Source: [Phormidium] sp. LEGE 05292
GTDB taxonomy: Bacteria; Cyanobacteriota; Cyanobacteriia; Cyanobacteriales; Aerosakkonemataceae
Assembly (NCBI RefSeq): GCF_015207735.1
Contig: NZ_JADEWG010000049.1
Span: forward strand, 1 to 42,966
Direction: 5' to 3'
DNA: 42,966 bases
Position numbers and translations under genes: made by a program. The number at the start of each line of letters is the position of its first letter. Position 1 is the stretch's first letter. The notes beneath the pieces were generated by a model. That model was not told the DNA's origin. It worked only from the letters and a program-made list of their open reading frames with translations, and searched no databases. Below, one piece after another: positions 25,661-33,008 of this stretch.

Positions 25661-27496
25661 CTAATCAATCCGCAAATTATAAGGTAATCGAGCATAAATA
25701 TTAAGCGGATCGTTGAGGTTGGATAAAACTTGCAATTCCTCCTTTAAATATTGATAAGTTTCCGCAAAAGGGCCAAACTTCATCACAGTATTTACTGGCT
25801 GTTCTTCACTAGAAATACTTGGTGCATAGCTAAACAAATTTTTGAATATTCGTTCTTCTAAAGAACCACTTCTACCAAATTGTTTTAGCTCCCAATCATC
25901 ACCTAGTTTTGCTTCTTTAGCAGCATATTTAACTGCCTCATTGATGCCACCAATTTCATCCACTAAACCAATTTGTTTTGCTGCTAAACCTGACCAAACT
26001 CGTCCTTGGGCAATTTCTTGAACTCTGGTAGGTGGTAGCTTACGGGAATCTGCAACTTTACCAACAAACTGATAGTAAATCAGGTTTACTGAGGTTTGGT
26101 AAATTGCTAATTCTTGCGGGTTTTTCGGACGAGCCACAGTTTGGGAATCAGCAAAACGACCAGTTTTTACCACATCCCAAGTCACGCCATTATTATTAGC
26201 TAATTTTTGCAAGTTTGGTAAGATTCCAAACACACCAATAGAACCAGTAATCGTGTTTGTTTCGGCAAAAATTCGATTGGCATAAGTGGAAATCCAATAA
26301 CCACCAGAAGCAGCATAATTCCCCATTGAAACTACTACTGGTTTCACCTGACGAGTTAATTTTACTTCTCTTTGAATAATCTCAGAAGCACTAGCACTAC
26401 CACCAGGACTATTAACCCGTAAAATTACTGCTTTGACATCTTTATTTTGCCGTAGTTGGCGTAGTTGGCTGGCAATGCGATCGCCTCCCACCTGCCTTAA
26501 AGTTCCTTGTCCACTGACAATTTCTCCTTCAGCATAAACAATAGCAATTTTATTTTTTGATGTCCGTTCTTGACCGACTTCGTTAGCCGGAACTCTGGCA
26601 TAAGTGTTCAGGCTAATTTGGCGAAAAGTTTTTTCATCTTCATCATCACTACCAGTCAGTTTTTTTAAGTCAGTTATTACCTCGTCGAAATAAGCTACTT
26701 TATCTACTAGGCGACTTTTTTGGGCTTCTGTCGCTATTAGCAAACTTTTATTGTCTGCGATCGCCTGAATTTGTTGCGGAGTTAATTGGCGACTTTTGCC
26801 CACTGTAGCGCGGAAATCACCCCAAATATCGTTTAATAATCTTTGCGTTTGTTGACGGTTCTCTGAACTAAATTCTTTGAGAATAAATGGTTCTACCGCT
26901 GATTTATATTTACCAACTCGCAGTATCTGTACTCCAATACCATATTTCTCTAAAGCACCACTAAGAAACATGGTTTCTGAACGCAAGCCATTGACTTCCA
27001 CCGCACCCATCGGATTAACTATTAGGGTGTTTGCGACTGAGCCTAAATAATAATTTGGTTCATCCCAATCTAAATCATAAGCAATAATCTTTTTCCCGGT
27101 AGCTTTGAAGTTTTCTAGTGCTCTTCTCACTTCTTTGAGAGTAGCAAAACCTGAAATTCCTGAGTCTGATTCGCCATTGCCATCTAAATAAATAGCGACA
27201 ATTCGTTTATCTGCTGCTGCTTTATTAATTGTTTCTAAAACTGTGCGGAGAGTCAGTGCATTGTCTCTTTCTCCTGATACAGCTTTTTGTAAAAATTCAC
27301 CTGTACCTGAGCCGGGGTTAGTATCAGTAATTTTAGTTGATAAGTCAAAAACTAAAACTGATTTATCTTTTACTTGTGGCCCGGTATCTTTAATTGCTGC
27401 TGAAATCAGCAAGAAAATTAATCCTCCAGTACCCAGACCAAAGAATATCAGAATACCAAGGAAACTGGCAAAGGTGTATTTGAAAAAATCACGCAT
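25661..27496 (-). CDS. sppA: Signal peptide peptidase SppA (67-kDa type)
   Basis: A 611-residue membrane serine protease that degrades leftover signal peptides; in cyanobacteria SppA also affects light acclimation and antenna breakdown. One N-terminal membrane anchor (FASFLGILIFFGLGTGGLIF) is followed by two SppA/ClpP-like domains, so this is the long, duplicated type. The catalytic Lys198 is in RVGKYKSAVEP and the nucleophile Ser397 in GNYAASGGYWIS, the standard Ser-Lys dyad. I chose the ATG at 27496 (MRDFFKYTF), the usual start in this family; a TTG at 27508 would add four residues. Upstream are GTTAGTTGTTAGTTGTTAG-type tandem repeats. Confidence 0.95.
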   Translation of the reverse strand: MRDFFKYTFASFLGILIFFGLGTGGLIFLLISAAIKDTGPQVKDKSVLVFDLSTKITDTNPGSGTGEFLQKAVSGERDNALTLRTVLETINKAAADKRIVAIYLDGNGESDSGISGFATLKEVRRALENFKATGKKIIAYDLDWDEPNYYLGSVANTLIVNPMGAVEVNGLRSETMFLSGALEKYGIGVQILRVGKYKSAVEPFILKEFSSENRQQTQRLLNDIWGDFRATVGKSRQLTPQQIQAIADNKSLLIATEAQKSRLVDKVAYFDEVITDLKKLTGSDDEDEKTFRQISLNTYARVPANEVGQERTSKNKIAIVYAEGEIVSGQGTLRQVGGDRIASQLRQLRQNKDVKAVILRVNSPGGSASASEIIQREVKLTRQVKPVVVSMGNYAASGGYWISTYANRIFAETNTITGSIGVFGILPNLQKLANNNGVTWDVVKTGRFADSQTVARPKNPQELAIYQTSVNLIYYQFVGKVADSRKLPPTRVQEIAQGRVWSGLAAKQIGLVDEIGGINEAVKYAAKEAKLGDDWELKQFGRSGSLEERIFKNLFSYAPSISSEEQPVNTVMKFGPFAETYQYLKEELQVLSNLNDPLNIYARLPYNLRID

Positions 27497-27581
27497 TTTA
27501 GTCGTCAATTGTTAGTGATTAGTCGTTAGTTGTTAGTTGTTAGCTGTTTTGCTAGCAACGACTACTACCAACTACTAAACA

Positions 27582-28610
27582 CTATCCTAATCTTTTTAAG
27601 GATTTTGAGTGTTTCAAATCTTTGAGAGTAGCATTGCCTGTACAAAACAACACTGTGGTAATCTCTGCGATTAACACCTGCACTAGTTCATGTAATGCTG
27701 CTTCTGAGACAGCGGCAGCTTGCAAAAAGGGCATTGCTAGACCTGCGAGATCTGCGCCGAGTGCGATCGCTTTCGCTACCTCCACGCCATCTCGCAAGCC
27801 CCCAGAAGCAATCAAAGGTACATCAGGCGCAACATCGCGGATGCTAACAATACATTCCGCAGTAGGGATGCCCCAATCCGTAAAAGTTTGCCCTAAACGT
27901 CGCTGCATGGGATCTTTTGCCCTTTCACTTTCCACTTTCGCCCAAGAAGTACCACCCGCGCCAGCCACATCAATGGCAGCTACACCCGCATCAATTAACT
28001 TTTGTGCCATTTCTCCAGAAATTCCATTACCGACTTCTTTGGCGATTACAGGTACAGGCAATTTTTTACACAACTTAGCGATTTTGTCTAACAATCCGCG
28101 AAAGTTAGTATCTCCTTTCGTTTGGACGCATTCTTGCAATGGATTTAAATGTAAAATTAAGGCATCTGCGGCTAATAAATCAATGACTTTTTCACATTGA
28201 TCGATGCCATATTTATAGTTTAATTGTACAGCCCCCAAGTTAGCGAATAAAAGTGCATCTGGGGCGTGCGATCGCACCGCAAAAGTTTTCCCCACCTGCG
28301 GATCTTCGACCGCTACCCTTTGGGAACCTACACCCATTGCAATTTTATAATGTTGCGCTATTTCTGCCAACCTTTGATTAATTTCCCCCGCAAATTCTGT
28401 TCCACCAGTCATCGAAGATATTAGCAAAGGCGCACCTAACTTTTTACCCAAAAAATTAGTTGTTAAATCTATTTCATCTCGATTAATTTCTGGTAAACAA
28501 CAGTGAGTAAATTTATATTTTTCCAGACCATTAGTTGTTTGCTGAAATTGTACAGATTCTTCCAGACAGATTCGCAAATGGTCTGCTTTCCGTACCTGAG
28601 TTTCTGCCAT
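27582..28610 (-). CDS. fni: Type 2 isopentenyl-diphosphate isomerase
   Basis: A 342-residue FMN-dependent enzyme that interconverts isopentenyl and dimethylallyl diphosphate for carotenoid, phytol and quinone synthesis. Family motifs are [16 protein letters not shown] (about 67-82), [12 protein letters not shown] (98-109), [15 protein letters not shown] (about 154-168) with the catalytic-region Gln, [11 protein letters not shown] and the FMN-phosphate site [15 protein letters not shown]. Length fits the family (about 345). Cyanobacteria normally use this type 2 enzyme and the MEP pathway. It lies in the same direction as, but separated by about 70-170 bases from, pyrR upstream and sppA downstream. 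Confidence 0.95.
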   Translation of the reverse strand: MAETQVRKADHLRICLEESVQFQQTTNGLEKYKFTHCCLPEINRDEIDLTTNFLGKKLGAPLLISSMTGGTEFAGEINQRLAEIAQHYKIAMGVGSQRVAVEDPQVGKTFAVRSHAPDALLFANLGAVQLNYKYGIDQCEKVIDLLAADALILHLNPLQECVQTKGDTNFRGLLDKIAKLCKKLPVPVIAKEVGNGISGEMAQKLIDAGVAAIDVAGAGGTSWAKVESERAKDPMQRRLGQTFTDWGIPTAECIVSIRDVAPDVPLIASGGLRDGVEVAKAIALGADLAGLAMPFLQAAAVSEAALHELVQVLIAEITTVLFCTGNATLKDLKHSKSLKRLG

Positions 28611-28680
28611 AAATTTAGCTAATGTAATTACTATATAGCATCATTATAATTCTGATTCCCTTAAAATTTTTACTCAGGCT

Positions 28681-29217
28681 CTAAGGTTTTATTAAATCTA
28701 CCCCATCCTTACCATCCAACTCTTGCACATAAACTTTCACCTGTTCTTCTTTAGCAGTTGGTAATTGTTTGCCAGTAAAATCCGGTTGAATGGGTAACTC
28801 CCGATGTCCCCTATCCACCAACACAGCCAAAAAAATTGATTCTGGTCTACCATATTCAATTACTGCATTTAATGCAGCACGAACAGTTCGCCCCTTGTAA
28901 ATTACATCATCTACAAGTACGATCGTCTTTCCCGAAACATCAAAAGGAATCTCAGTTTTCAAAGGAGCTCGCATTCCAATCCGATCCAAATCATCCCGAT
29001 AAAAAGTAATATCCAAAGCACCCACAGGCACTTCTATTTGTTCCAATAAATTAATTTGCTTCGCCATCAAATGCGCCAAAGGCACACCCCCAGTTTGAAT
29101 CCCCAACAAAGCCAACTTAGACAAATCAAGACACCTTTCCACCACCTGAGAAGTCATGCGGTTAACAGTGCGTCTTACCTCTTCCGCCGAAAGTATTTCA
29201 ATTACCTTACCACTCAT
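28681..29217 (-). CDS. pyrR: PyrR-type uracil phosphoribosyltransferase/regulator
   Basis: A 178-residue protein of the PyrR family: RNA-binding regulators of pyrimidine genes that often keep uracil phosphoribosyltransferase activity (uracil + PRPP to UMP). The PRPP-binding motif is [17 protein letters not shown] (about 100-116). IGIQTGG-type [16 protein letters not shown] and DITFYRDDL (68-76) are also typical. No pyrimidine gene or PyrR-binding attenuator is nearby, so whether it regulates or only salvages uracil cannot be told. A cyanobacterial GCGTCTTACGCGCTACGCGC repeat lies upstream. Confidence 0.9.
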   Translation of the reverse strand: MSGKVIEILSAEEVRRTVNRMTSQVVERCLDLSKLALLGIQTGGVPLAHLMAKQINLLEQIEVPVGALDITFYRDDLDRIGMRAPLKTEIPFDVSGKTIVLVDDVIYKGRTVRAALNAVIEYGRPESIFLAVLVDRGHRELPIQPDFTGKQLPTAKEEQVKVYVQELDGKDGVDLIKP

Positions 29218-29375
29218 TGAGCACTCCTATTAGAGTTGTAAACCTCTCCTTCTCTTCCCTCTGCGTCCTCTGCGTCTCTGCGGTTTCAAAAAATTTATAA
29301 AAAACCTCCTCTTCTCCTTTTTCTTCGTGTCCTTCGCGTCTTACGCGCTACGCGCACGCGGTTCAAACAAATTAA

Positions 29376-29406
29376 AAATTTAGAGGTTTCTAAAACCTCT
29401 AAATTT
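29376..29406 (-). terminator. dnaN terminator
   Basis: A 14-bp perfect stem, AAATTTAGAGGTTT with a three-base loop, begins three bases after the dnaN stop; on the minus strand it is followed by TTTTTAATTTG. This is a standard Rho-independent terminator. Confidence 0.75.
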
Positions 29407-29409
29407 CCA

Positions 29410-30576
29410 CTAATTCCGCAATTGCACAGGCATAATCAAATGAGTAGCTTTTGCACCACCCAAAGGCTGTAAAACCACCGGACTAGTAGCAGTATTCAAC
29501 TGCATTTGCACCTCCTGAGTACTAATATTTCGCAAACTTTCCATCAAATACTTCACATTGAAAGCAATCTCCATACTGTCCCCTGAGAACTGAATCGGAA
29601 TCGTTTCTCTCCCACTACCCACATCCTTAGCTTCAATAGATAAAGTCATCTTTTGATTATCAGCATCCAGAGTAGCCTTAACAATTTGATTTTTCGGGTC
29701 AGTCAAAACTGAAATCCGTTCCAAAACGCTTAAAAACTGCTTTCTTTCCACAGTTAAAGAATTACTAAAACCTGGAGGTAATAACTGACGATAAGCTGGA
29801 TATTGTCCCTCAAGTAAACGAGAAGTAATCCGTTGTTCTAACCATTCAAAAACTACTTGACCTTGACCAAAATGGAGAGAGACAAGCTGTTCAGGAGTTT
29901 CAGAATTTCCTGATTGTTTCATCCGTAAAATTCTTTCTAATTCCGCCAAAGCCCTAGCAGGAACAGTAGCATTTAAATCTAAATCTTCATCATCTATATC
30001 TGCTGCTTCTTCCAGTTGATTAAAAGTCTCAACCATTGCTAATCTATGACCATCAGTAGCAGCAAATTCTAAACCTTCATTACCAAAAGTTAAATGAACT
30101 CCGGTTAATACTTGTTTAGTTTCATCGCCACTAGTAGCAAAGAGAGTTCCATGTAAACCTTCGATTAAAGTTTCTCCTGATAAATTAACAGTTTGCCCAT
30201 CTTCAATAGAGGGTAATTCAGGAAATTCTTCTGCACTCATTCCGCGAACTTGGTAATTTCCAGAAGCGCAGGTTAAAGTTGCGATCGCAAGTGTCTCATC
30301 ATCACTTACCGTCATCTCCCCATCCGGTAAACGGGAAACAATATCATTCAGCAACTTAGCAGGTAGCGTAATAATCCCATCTTCCGCAACTTGGGCTACA
30401 AAGCTAGTCTTAATCCCCAAAGTCAAATCAAATCCAGTCAAGCTAACTCGCTGCGTTTCCTTGTCTGCTGTCAACAAAACATTTGCCAGTACAGGATGTG
30501 TCGGGCGCGAGGGAACTGCACGACTGACTAAGGAAAGGTGGTTATTAAGGTCATTTTGAGAACAAATGAATTTCAT
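29410..30576 (-). CDS. dnaN: DNA polymerase III beta clamp
   Basis: A 388-residue sliding clamp that dimerises round DNA and tethers the replicative polymerase. The N-terminal MKFICSQNDLNNHLSLVSRAVPSRPTHPVLANV (recognisable from LVSRAVPSRPTHPVLAN), DGHRLAMVE in the middle, and the C-terminal LQPLGGAKATHLIMPVQLRN-like end (HLIMPVQL) are diagnostic. Length is typical (about 370-390). Directly upstream is a cluster of DnaA boxes, and dnaA lies about 6 kb away on the same strand, so this is the classical origin neighbourhood with an insertion. A clear terminator follows. Confidence 0.97.
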   Translation of the reverse strand: MKFICSQNDLNNHLSLVSRAVPSRPTHPVLANVLLTADKETQRVSLTGFDLTLGIKTSFVAQVAEDGIITLPAKLLNDIVSRLPDGEMTVSDDETLAIATLTCASGNYQVRGMSAEEFPELPSIEDGQTVNLSGETLIEGLHGTLFATSGDETKQVLTGVHLTFGNEGLEFAATDGHRLAMVETFNQLEEAADIDDEDLDLNATVPARALAELERILRMKQSGNSETPEQLVSLHFGQGQVVFEWLEQRITSRLLEGQYPAYRQLLPPGFSNSLTVERKQFLSVLERISVLTDPKNQIVKATLDADNQKMTLSIEAKDVGSGRETIPIQFSGDSMEIAFNVKYLMESLRNISTQEVQMQLNTATSPVVLQPLGGAKATHLIMPVQLRN

Positions 30577-30712
30577 TGCCGTTCAGATTTTCAAGTGCAG
30601 TAACTCTGGCAAACTTTGCTCAGAAGGAGATCCTATCATTTTCAGGCGATCGTTGCCGCTTCCGAGTCGTTAGACATCTCCAGAAATTAAAGGTGCGCTA
30701 CCACCGAACTCT

Positions 30713-30743
30713 TGTAGAGACGTTGTATACCAACGTCTCTACA
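30713..30743. repeat. GTAGAGACGTTGTA palindrome, copy 1
   Basis: TGTAGAGACGTTG and CAACGTCTCTACA form 13-bp arms around a TATAC centre. Copies 2 and 3 are at 31216-31257 and 32088-32119. Confidence 0.8.
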
Positions 30744-30788
30744 ATCTTTGAAAGGAGATGTCTATTCAGCTTTCAATCAACAACTTTC

Positions 30789-30847
30789 AGTCCATTTTAA
30801 TGGACTTGAGCTATTAGCCCGGAAATTGATTTCCGGGCTAATAGCTC
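30789..30847. repeat. Two adjacent perfect palindromes near oriC
   Basis: AGTCCATT-TT-AATGGACT (30789-30806) is followed after one base by a 40-bp palindrome (30808-30847) with perfect 19-bp arms, GAGCTATTAGCCCGGAAAT and its complement, around TG. Such arms could extrude as cruciforms in supercoiled DNA. Confidence 0.8.
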
Positions 30848-30934
30848 CCAACGGCAGGTGCAAGATCTCAGCAAACCTAGCCATCAATATTTTTGTATTT
30901 TTATATACTTTATTAACAATTTTGTTATCAAGCC

Positions 30935-31035
30935 TGTGGAAAATGTGGAAAAACACTGAAAATAACTGCCATATCTGTTTTTCAGATTTATCATTCTGTG
31001 GAAAACTTGTGGAAAAAACCCCTAAGTTTTCCACA
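30935..31035. other. Chromosomal replication origin (oriC), DnaA-box cluster
   Basis: Five perfect DnaA boxes within 101 bases: TGTGGAAAA at 30935-30943, 30944-30952 (directly abutting), 30997-31005 and 31008-31016, and the inverse TTTTCCACA at 31027-31035. TTTTCCACA is the DnaA box known from cyanobacteria. The flank at 30883-30930 is nearly all A and T (ATATTTTTGTATTTTTATAT), a good unwinding element. The cluster lies about 360 bases upstream of dnaN, where bacterial origins commonly are. DnaA is encoded in the window. Confidence 0.85.
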
Positions 31036-31215
31036 GAGTATTTGTACTCAAAGCTTTTTAGTCTAACATCCCGACTTTTTCCCAAATTTCCCCCAGAATA
31101 AATTACGGGCGAGTTTAGCCTTATTTGTTAACAGCCCACGAATAAAATTGATATCATGTCCGGCTAATGAGCGGCATCCTTAAATCCAAAACCTTGTACA
31201 GACGTTATACCCATC

Positions 31216-31257
31216 CCATCCTGTAGAGACGTTGTATACAACGTCTCTACAGGATGG
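31216..31257. repeat. Perfect 42-bp palindrome (GTAGAGACGTTGTA copy 2)
   Basis: Arms of 21 bp match perfectly with no loop: CCATCCTGTAGAGACGTT continuing to a GTA-TAC centre. It is the longest and most perfect of three related copies, and is nested inside the ATATCATGTCCG/CGGACATGATAT pair. Confidence 0.85.
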
Positions 31258-31327
31258 AATCAAGCGGACATGATATGAAATCAAAACCTACATCCCTGAT
31301 AAACTTCAACCTACCCACCATCTCGCT

Positions 31328-32067
31328 ATGACTCGCATTACTCGTCGCCATCTCCTACAATCAGCTGCTTCAGCATTAGCAGCCCTTGGCATTAATCAGT
31401 TATTATTCCAACAGCAAGCGCACCGCTATGGACAAGCCTTGGCTCAAAGTACCTCGCGTAAACTAGGATTAATTGTTGACATTCTCGTGATGGTGGGAGG
31501 AATGTGTTAGTTTCCTCTGATGAAACAACATATCAGCAACAGTGGTTATCGCGGTTAAATATGTCGCCAGAACAGTTTGTTAAAGGCTACCGCACAGGTG
31601 TTGCTAAAGGTGTGGTATTAGCGGCAACTGCACCTAACCAAGTGGCACGAGAAATTAATATTAATGGGTTTAAAGCGGGTATATTTAGTTATTTACTTAC
31701 CCATTACTTTTGGCAGGAAAATAGCAATATTGAGCAAATATTTCCGAAGATTCTGCCAGAAATTCCGAAAACTTTTAATCAACAGCCTCGTTATGAAGTG
31801 AAAGTGGGAACTACCTATCAGCAGAAACCTTTGTATTTTATTAATTCTCCTAATTCGGCAGCACAGGCGGTGGTGACGCGAGTTAGTGGGGATACTGCTA
31901 ATTTGTGGTTAGGGGGAGTTGATTTGCGAAAGGTGAATGCGGGAACGGTTTTTACTGCGGTTAAGGGGACAGGACAAGTGAAAGTTTTGTCTCGCAATGG
32001 GGTAGTTGCACAGGCAAAGATTGAGAAAGCAGTAACCGAAGGAACGCCTTTGCGTTTGATAAGTTAA
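31328..32067 (+). pseudogene. Broken caspase-family (metacaspase-like) gene
   Basis: The first part (31328-31510) encodes a Tat-type leader (TRRHLLQSAASALAALG) and the start of a caspase-family domain (ARKLGLIV-like SRKLGLIVDI), then runs into a stop. The second part (31504-32067), in another frame, resumes well past where the catalytic His and Cys should be: GVVLAATAPNQVAREININGFKAGIFSYLLTHYFW is the end of the caspase fold, followed by the usual C-terminal region (NQQPRYEVKVG to EGTPLRLI). The catalytic core, several hundred bases, is missing and the halves are out of frame. Cyanobacterial proteins of this type are secreted or Tat-exported caspase homologues. The remnant is inferred from family memory; the frame change and stop are directly visible. 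Confidence 0.7.
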
Positions 32068-32087
32068 ATAGATATCTCCAAAAAAGA

Positions 32088-32155
32088 TTGTAGAGACATT
32101 GTATACAACGTCTCTACAAGGGTTATTTCTCGTTCCCAGGTTCAACCTGGGAACG
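32088..32155. repeat. GTAGAGAC palindrome copy 3 plus CGTTCCCAGG palindrome
   Basis: TTGTAGAGACATTGTA pairs with TACAACGTCTCTACAA (32088-32119, one mismatch), followed at 32131-32155 by the 25-bp CGTTCCCAGGTT/AACCTGGGAACG palindrome also seen at 21149-21173. Together they form a compact double-hairpin between the caspase remnant and the toxin-antitoxin pair. Confidence 0.8.
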
Positions 32156-32236
32156 ATGTCTGGGAGGTTCTACCTCCACTGCTCCAAAATCTGAATGTGA
32201 TTTGCTCATTGATAATCTATTTTTTAGGTAAAAAAT

Positions 32237-32458
32237 ATGACTCAAGAAATGCGTCAAGAAATCGTTAAGTTAGCCAGAGAATTACCTGATGAACTGTTAA
32301 CAGAAGCTTTGGTATTTTTACAGACTCTCACACAAGAAGCACAGAAAACTCACCCGGATAATTCGGCAACTATTGAACAGTCTGAATTTGAAAAGGCAAT
32401 GCAAATTTATAAACAAGGGAGTGAGAAGTATAAAAATGCGTTACGAGAATTAGCTTAA
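32237..32458 (+). CDS. Antitoxin-like partner of Doc-family toxin
   Basis: A 73-residue, mostly helical protein (ELPDELLTEALVFLQTLTQEAQ near residues 15-36, read in parts) with a charged C-terminal half (FEKAMQIYKQGSEKYKNALREL). Its stop overlaps the toxin start (TAATG), the tight coupling expected of an antitoxin-toxin operon. The sequence does not show a clear Phd or AbrB DNA-binding fold that I can recognise; it resembles small DUF2281-like antitoxins. The role as antitoxin is inferred from position, size and the neighbouring toxin. Confidence 0.75.
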   Translation: MTQEMRQEIVKLARELPDELLTEALVFLQTLTQEAQKTHPDNSATIEQSEFEKAMQIYKQGSEKYKNALRELA

Positions 32459-32844
32459 TGAATGAACCGTTATGGATTTCTGAAGAAATTGTGCGAGTCA
32501 TTCATCAGGATCAAATTCAGCAGCATGGTGGCAGTTTAGGGATCAGGGATGAAAATTTACTGGCTGCAAGTTTGGCTAGACCAAAACATTTATTTGCTTA
32601 CGATGAACCTGATTTATTTGACTTGGCTGCTGCTTATGGTTATGGTTTGGCGAAAAATCATCCATTTATTGATGGTAATAAACGCACAGCTTTTATGGTG
32701 ATGTATGTTTTTCTTGGATTAAACAGGTATTTGATAGAAGTTCCTGAAAAGGAGGTCGTGCAAATAATGGAACGGTTGGCAACTGACCAAGAAAATCAGG
32801 AATCTTTAGCCCAATGGTTAAGGAAAAATTCTGGATTAATGTAA
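32458..32844 (+). CDS. Doc/Fic-type death-on-curing toxin
   Basis: A 128-residue Fic-fold protein of the Doc family. The active-site motif is HPFIDGNKRTAF (68-79), with catalytic His68 and the phosphate-binding GNKR. Doc toxins phosphorylate elongation factor EF-Tu and stop translation; other Fic proteins AMPylate targets. The short length and K-R-T-A ending favour Doc. The upstream one-base-overlapping gene should encode its antitoxin. The unit may stabilise the accessory block next to the origin or serve phage defence. A repeat element starts at its stop codon. Confidence 0.92.
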   Translation: MNEPLWISEEIVRVIHQDQIQQHGGSLGIRDENLLAASLARPKHLFAYDEPDLFDLAAAYGYGLAKNHPFIDGNKRTAFMVMYVFLGLNRYLIEVPEKEVVQIMERLATDQENQESLAQWLRKNSGLM

Positions 32845-32969
32845 GTTGCTAGTTATGAGTATAGGCGTTGTTGATCCCCCTAAATCCCCCTTAATAAGGG
32901 GGACTTTGAATTCCGGTTCCCCCCTTATTAAGGGGGGTTAGGGGGGATCAAAGCTGGAACTAACAACTT
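32843..32969. repeat. TIR element, copy B
   Basis: A 127-bp element with ends AAGTTGCTAGTT and AACTAACAACTT (11 of 12 pair). It begins inside the stop codon of the toxin gene. Inside is a GATCCCCCTAAATCCCCCTT ... GGGGGGATC inverted repeat (32873-32949) like the one at 23742-23813. Confidence 0.7.
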
Positions 32970-33008
32970 GAGTTATTAGCAGAATGATGTTAATGCTTGC
33001 TCAGGGTA

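Larger units (their letters stand above)
30577..31327. other. Origin region, 750 bases without genes
   Basis: From left to right: the presumed dnaN promoter area, palindromes at 30713-30743, 30789-30806 and 30808-30847, an AT-rich segment (about 30883-30930), five DnaA boxes (30935-31035), a 12-bp inverted pair ATATCATGTCCG/CGGACATGATAT (about 31151 and 31264), and a perfect 42-bp palindrome (31216-31257) inside that pair. Overlapping open frames here are accidental. Confidence 0.7.

Noticed and set aside
27622-28200. 192-residue plus-strand frame opposite fni
   Set aside because: Antisense shadow of the conserved isomerase, rich in Ala, Ser and Pro, with no recognisable motif.
30576-31101. 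Open frames on both strands in the oriC region
   Set aside because: They cross DnaA boxes and palindromes, have no ribosome-binding sites and give low-complexity proteins.
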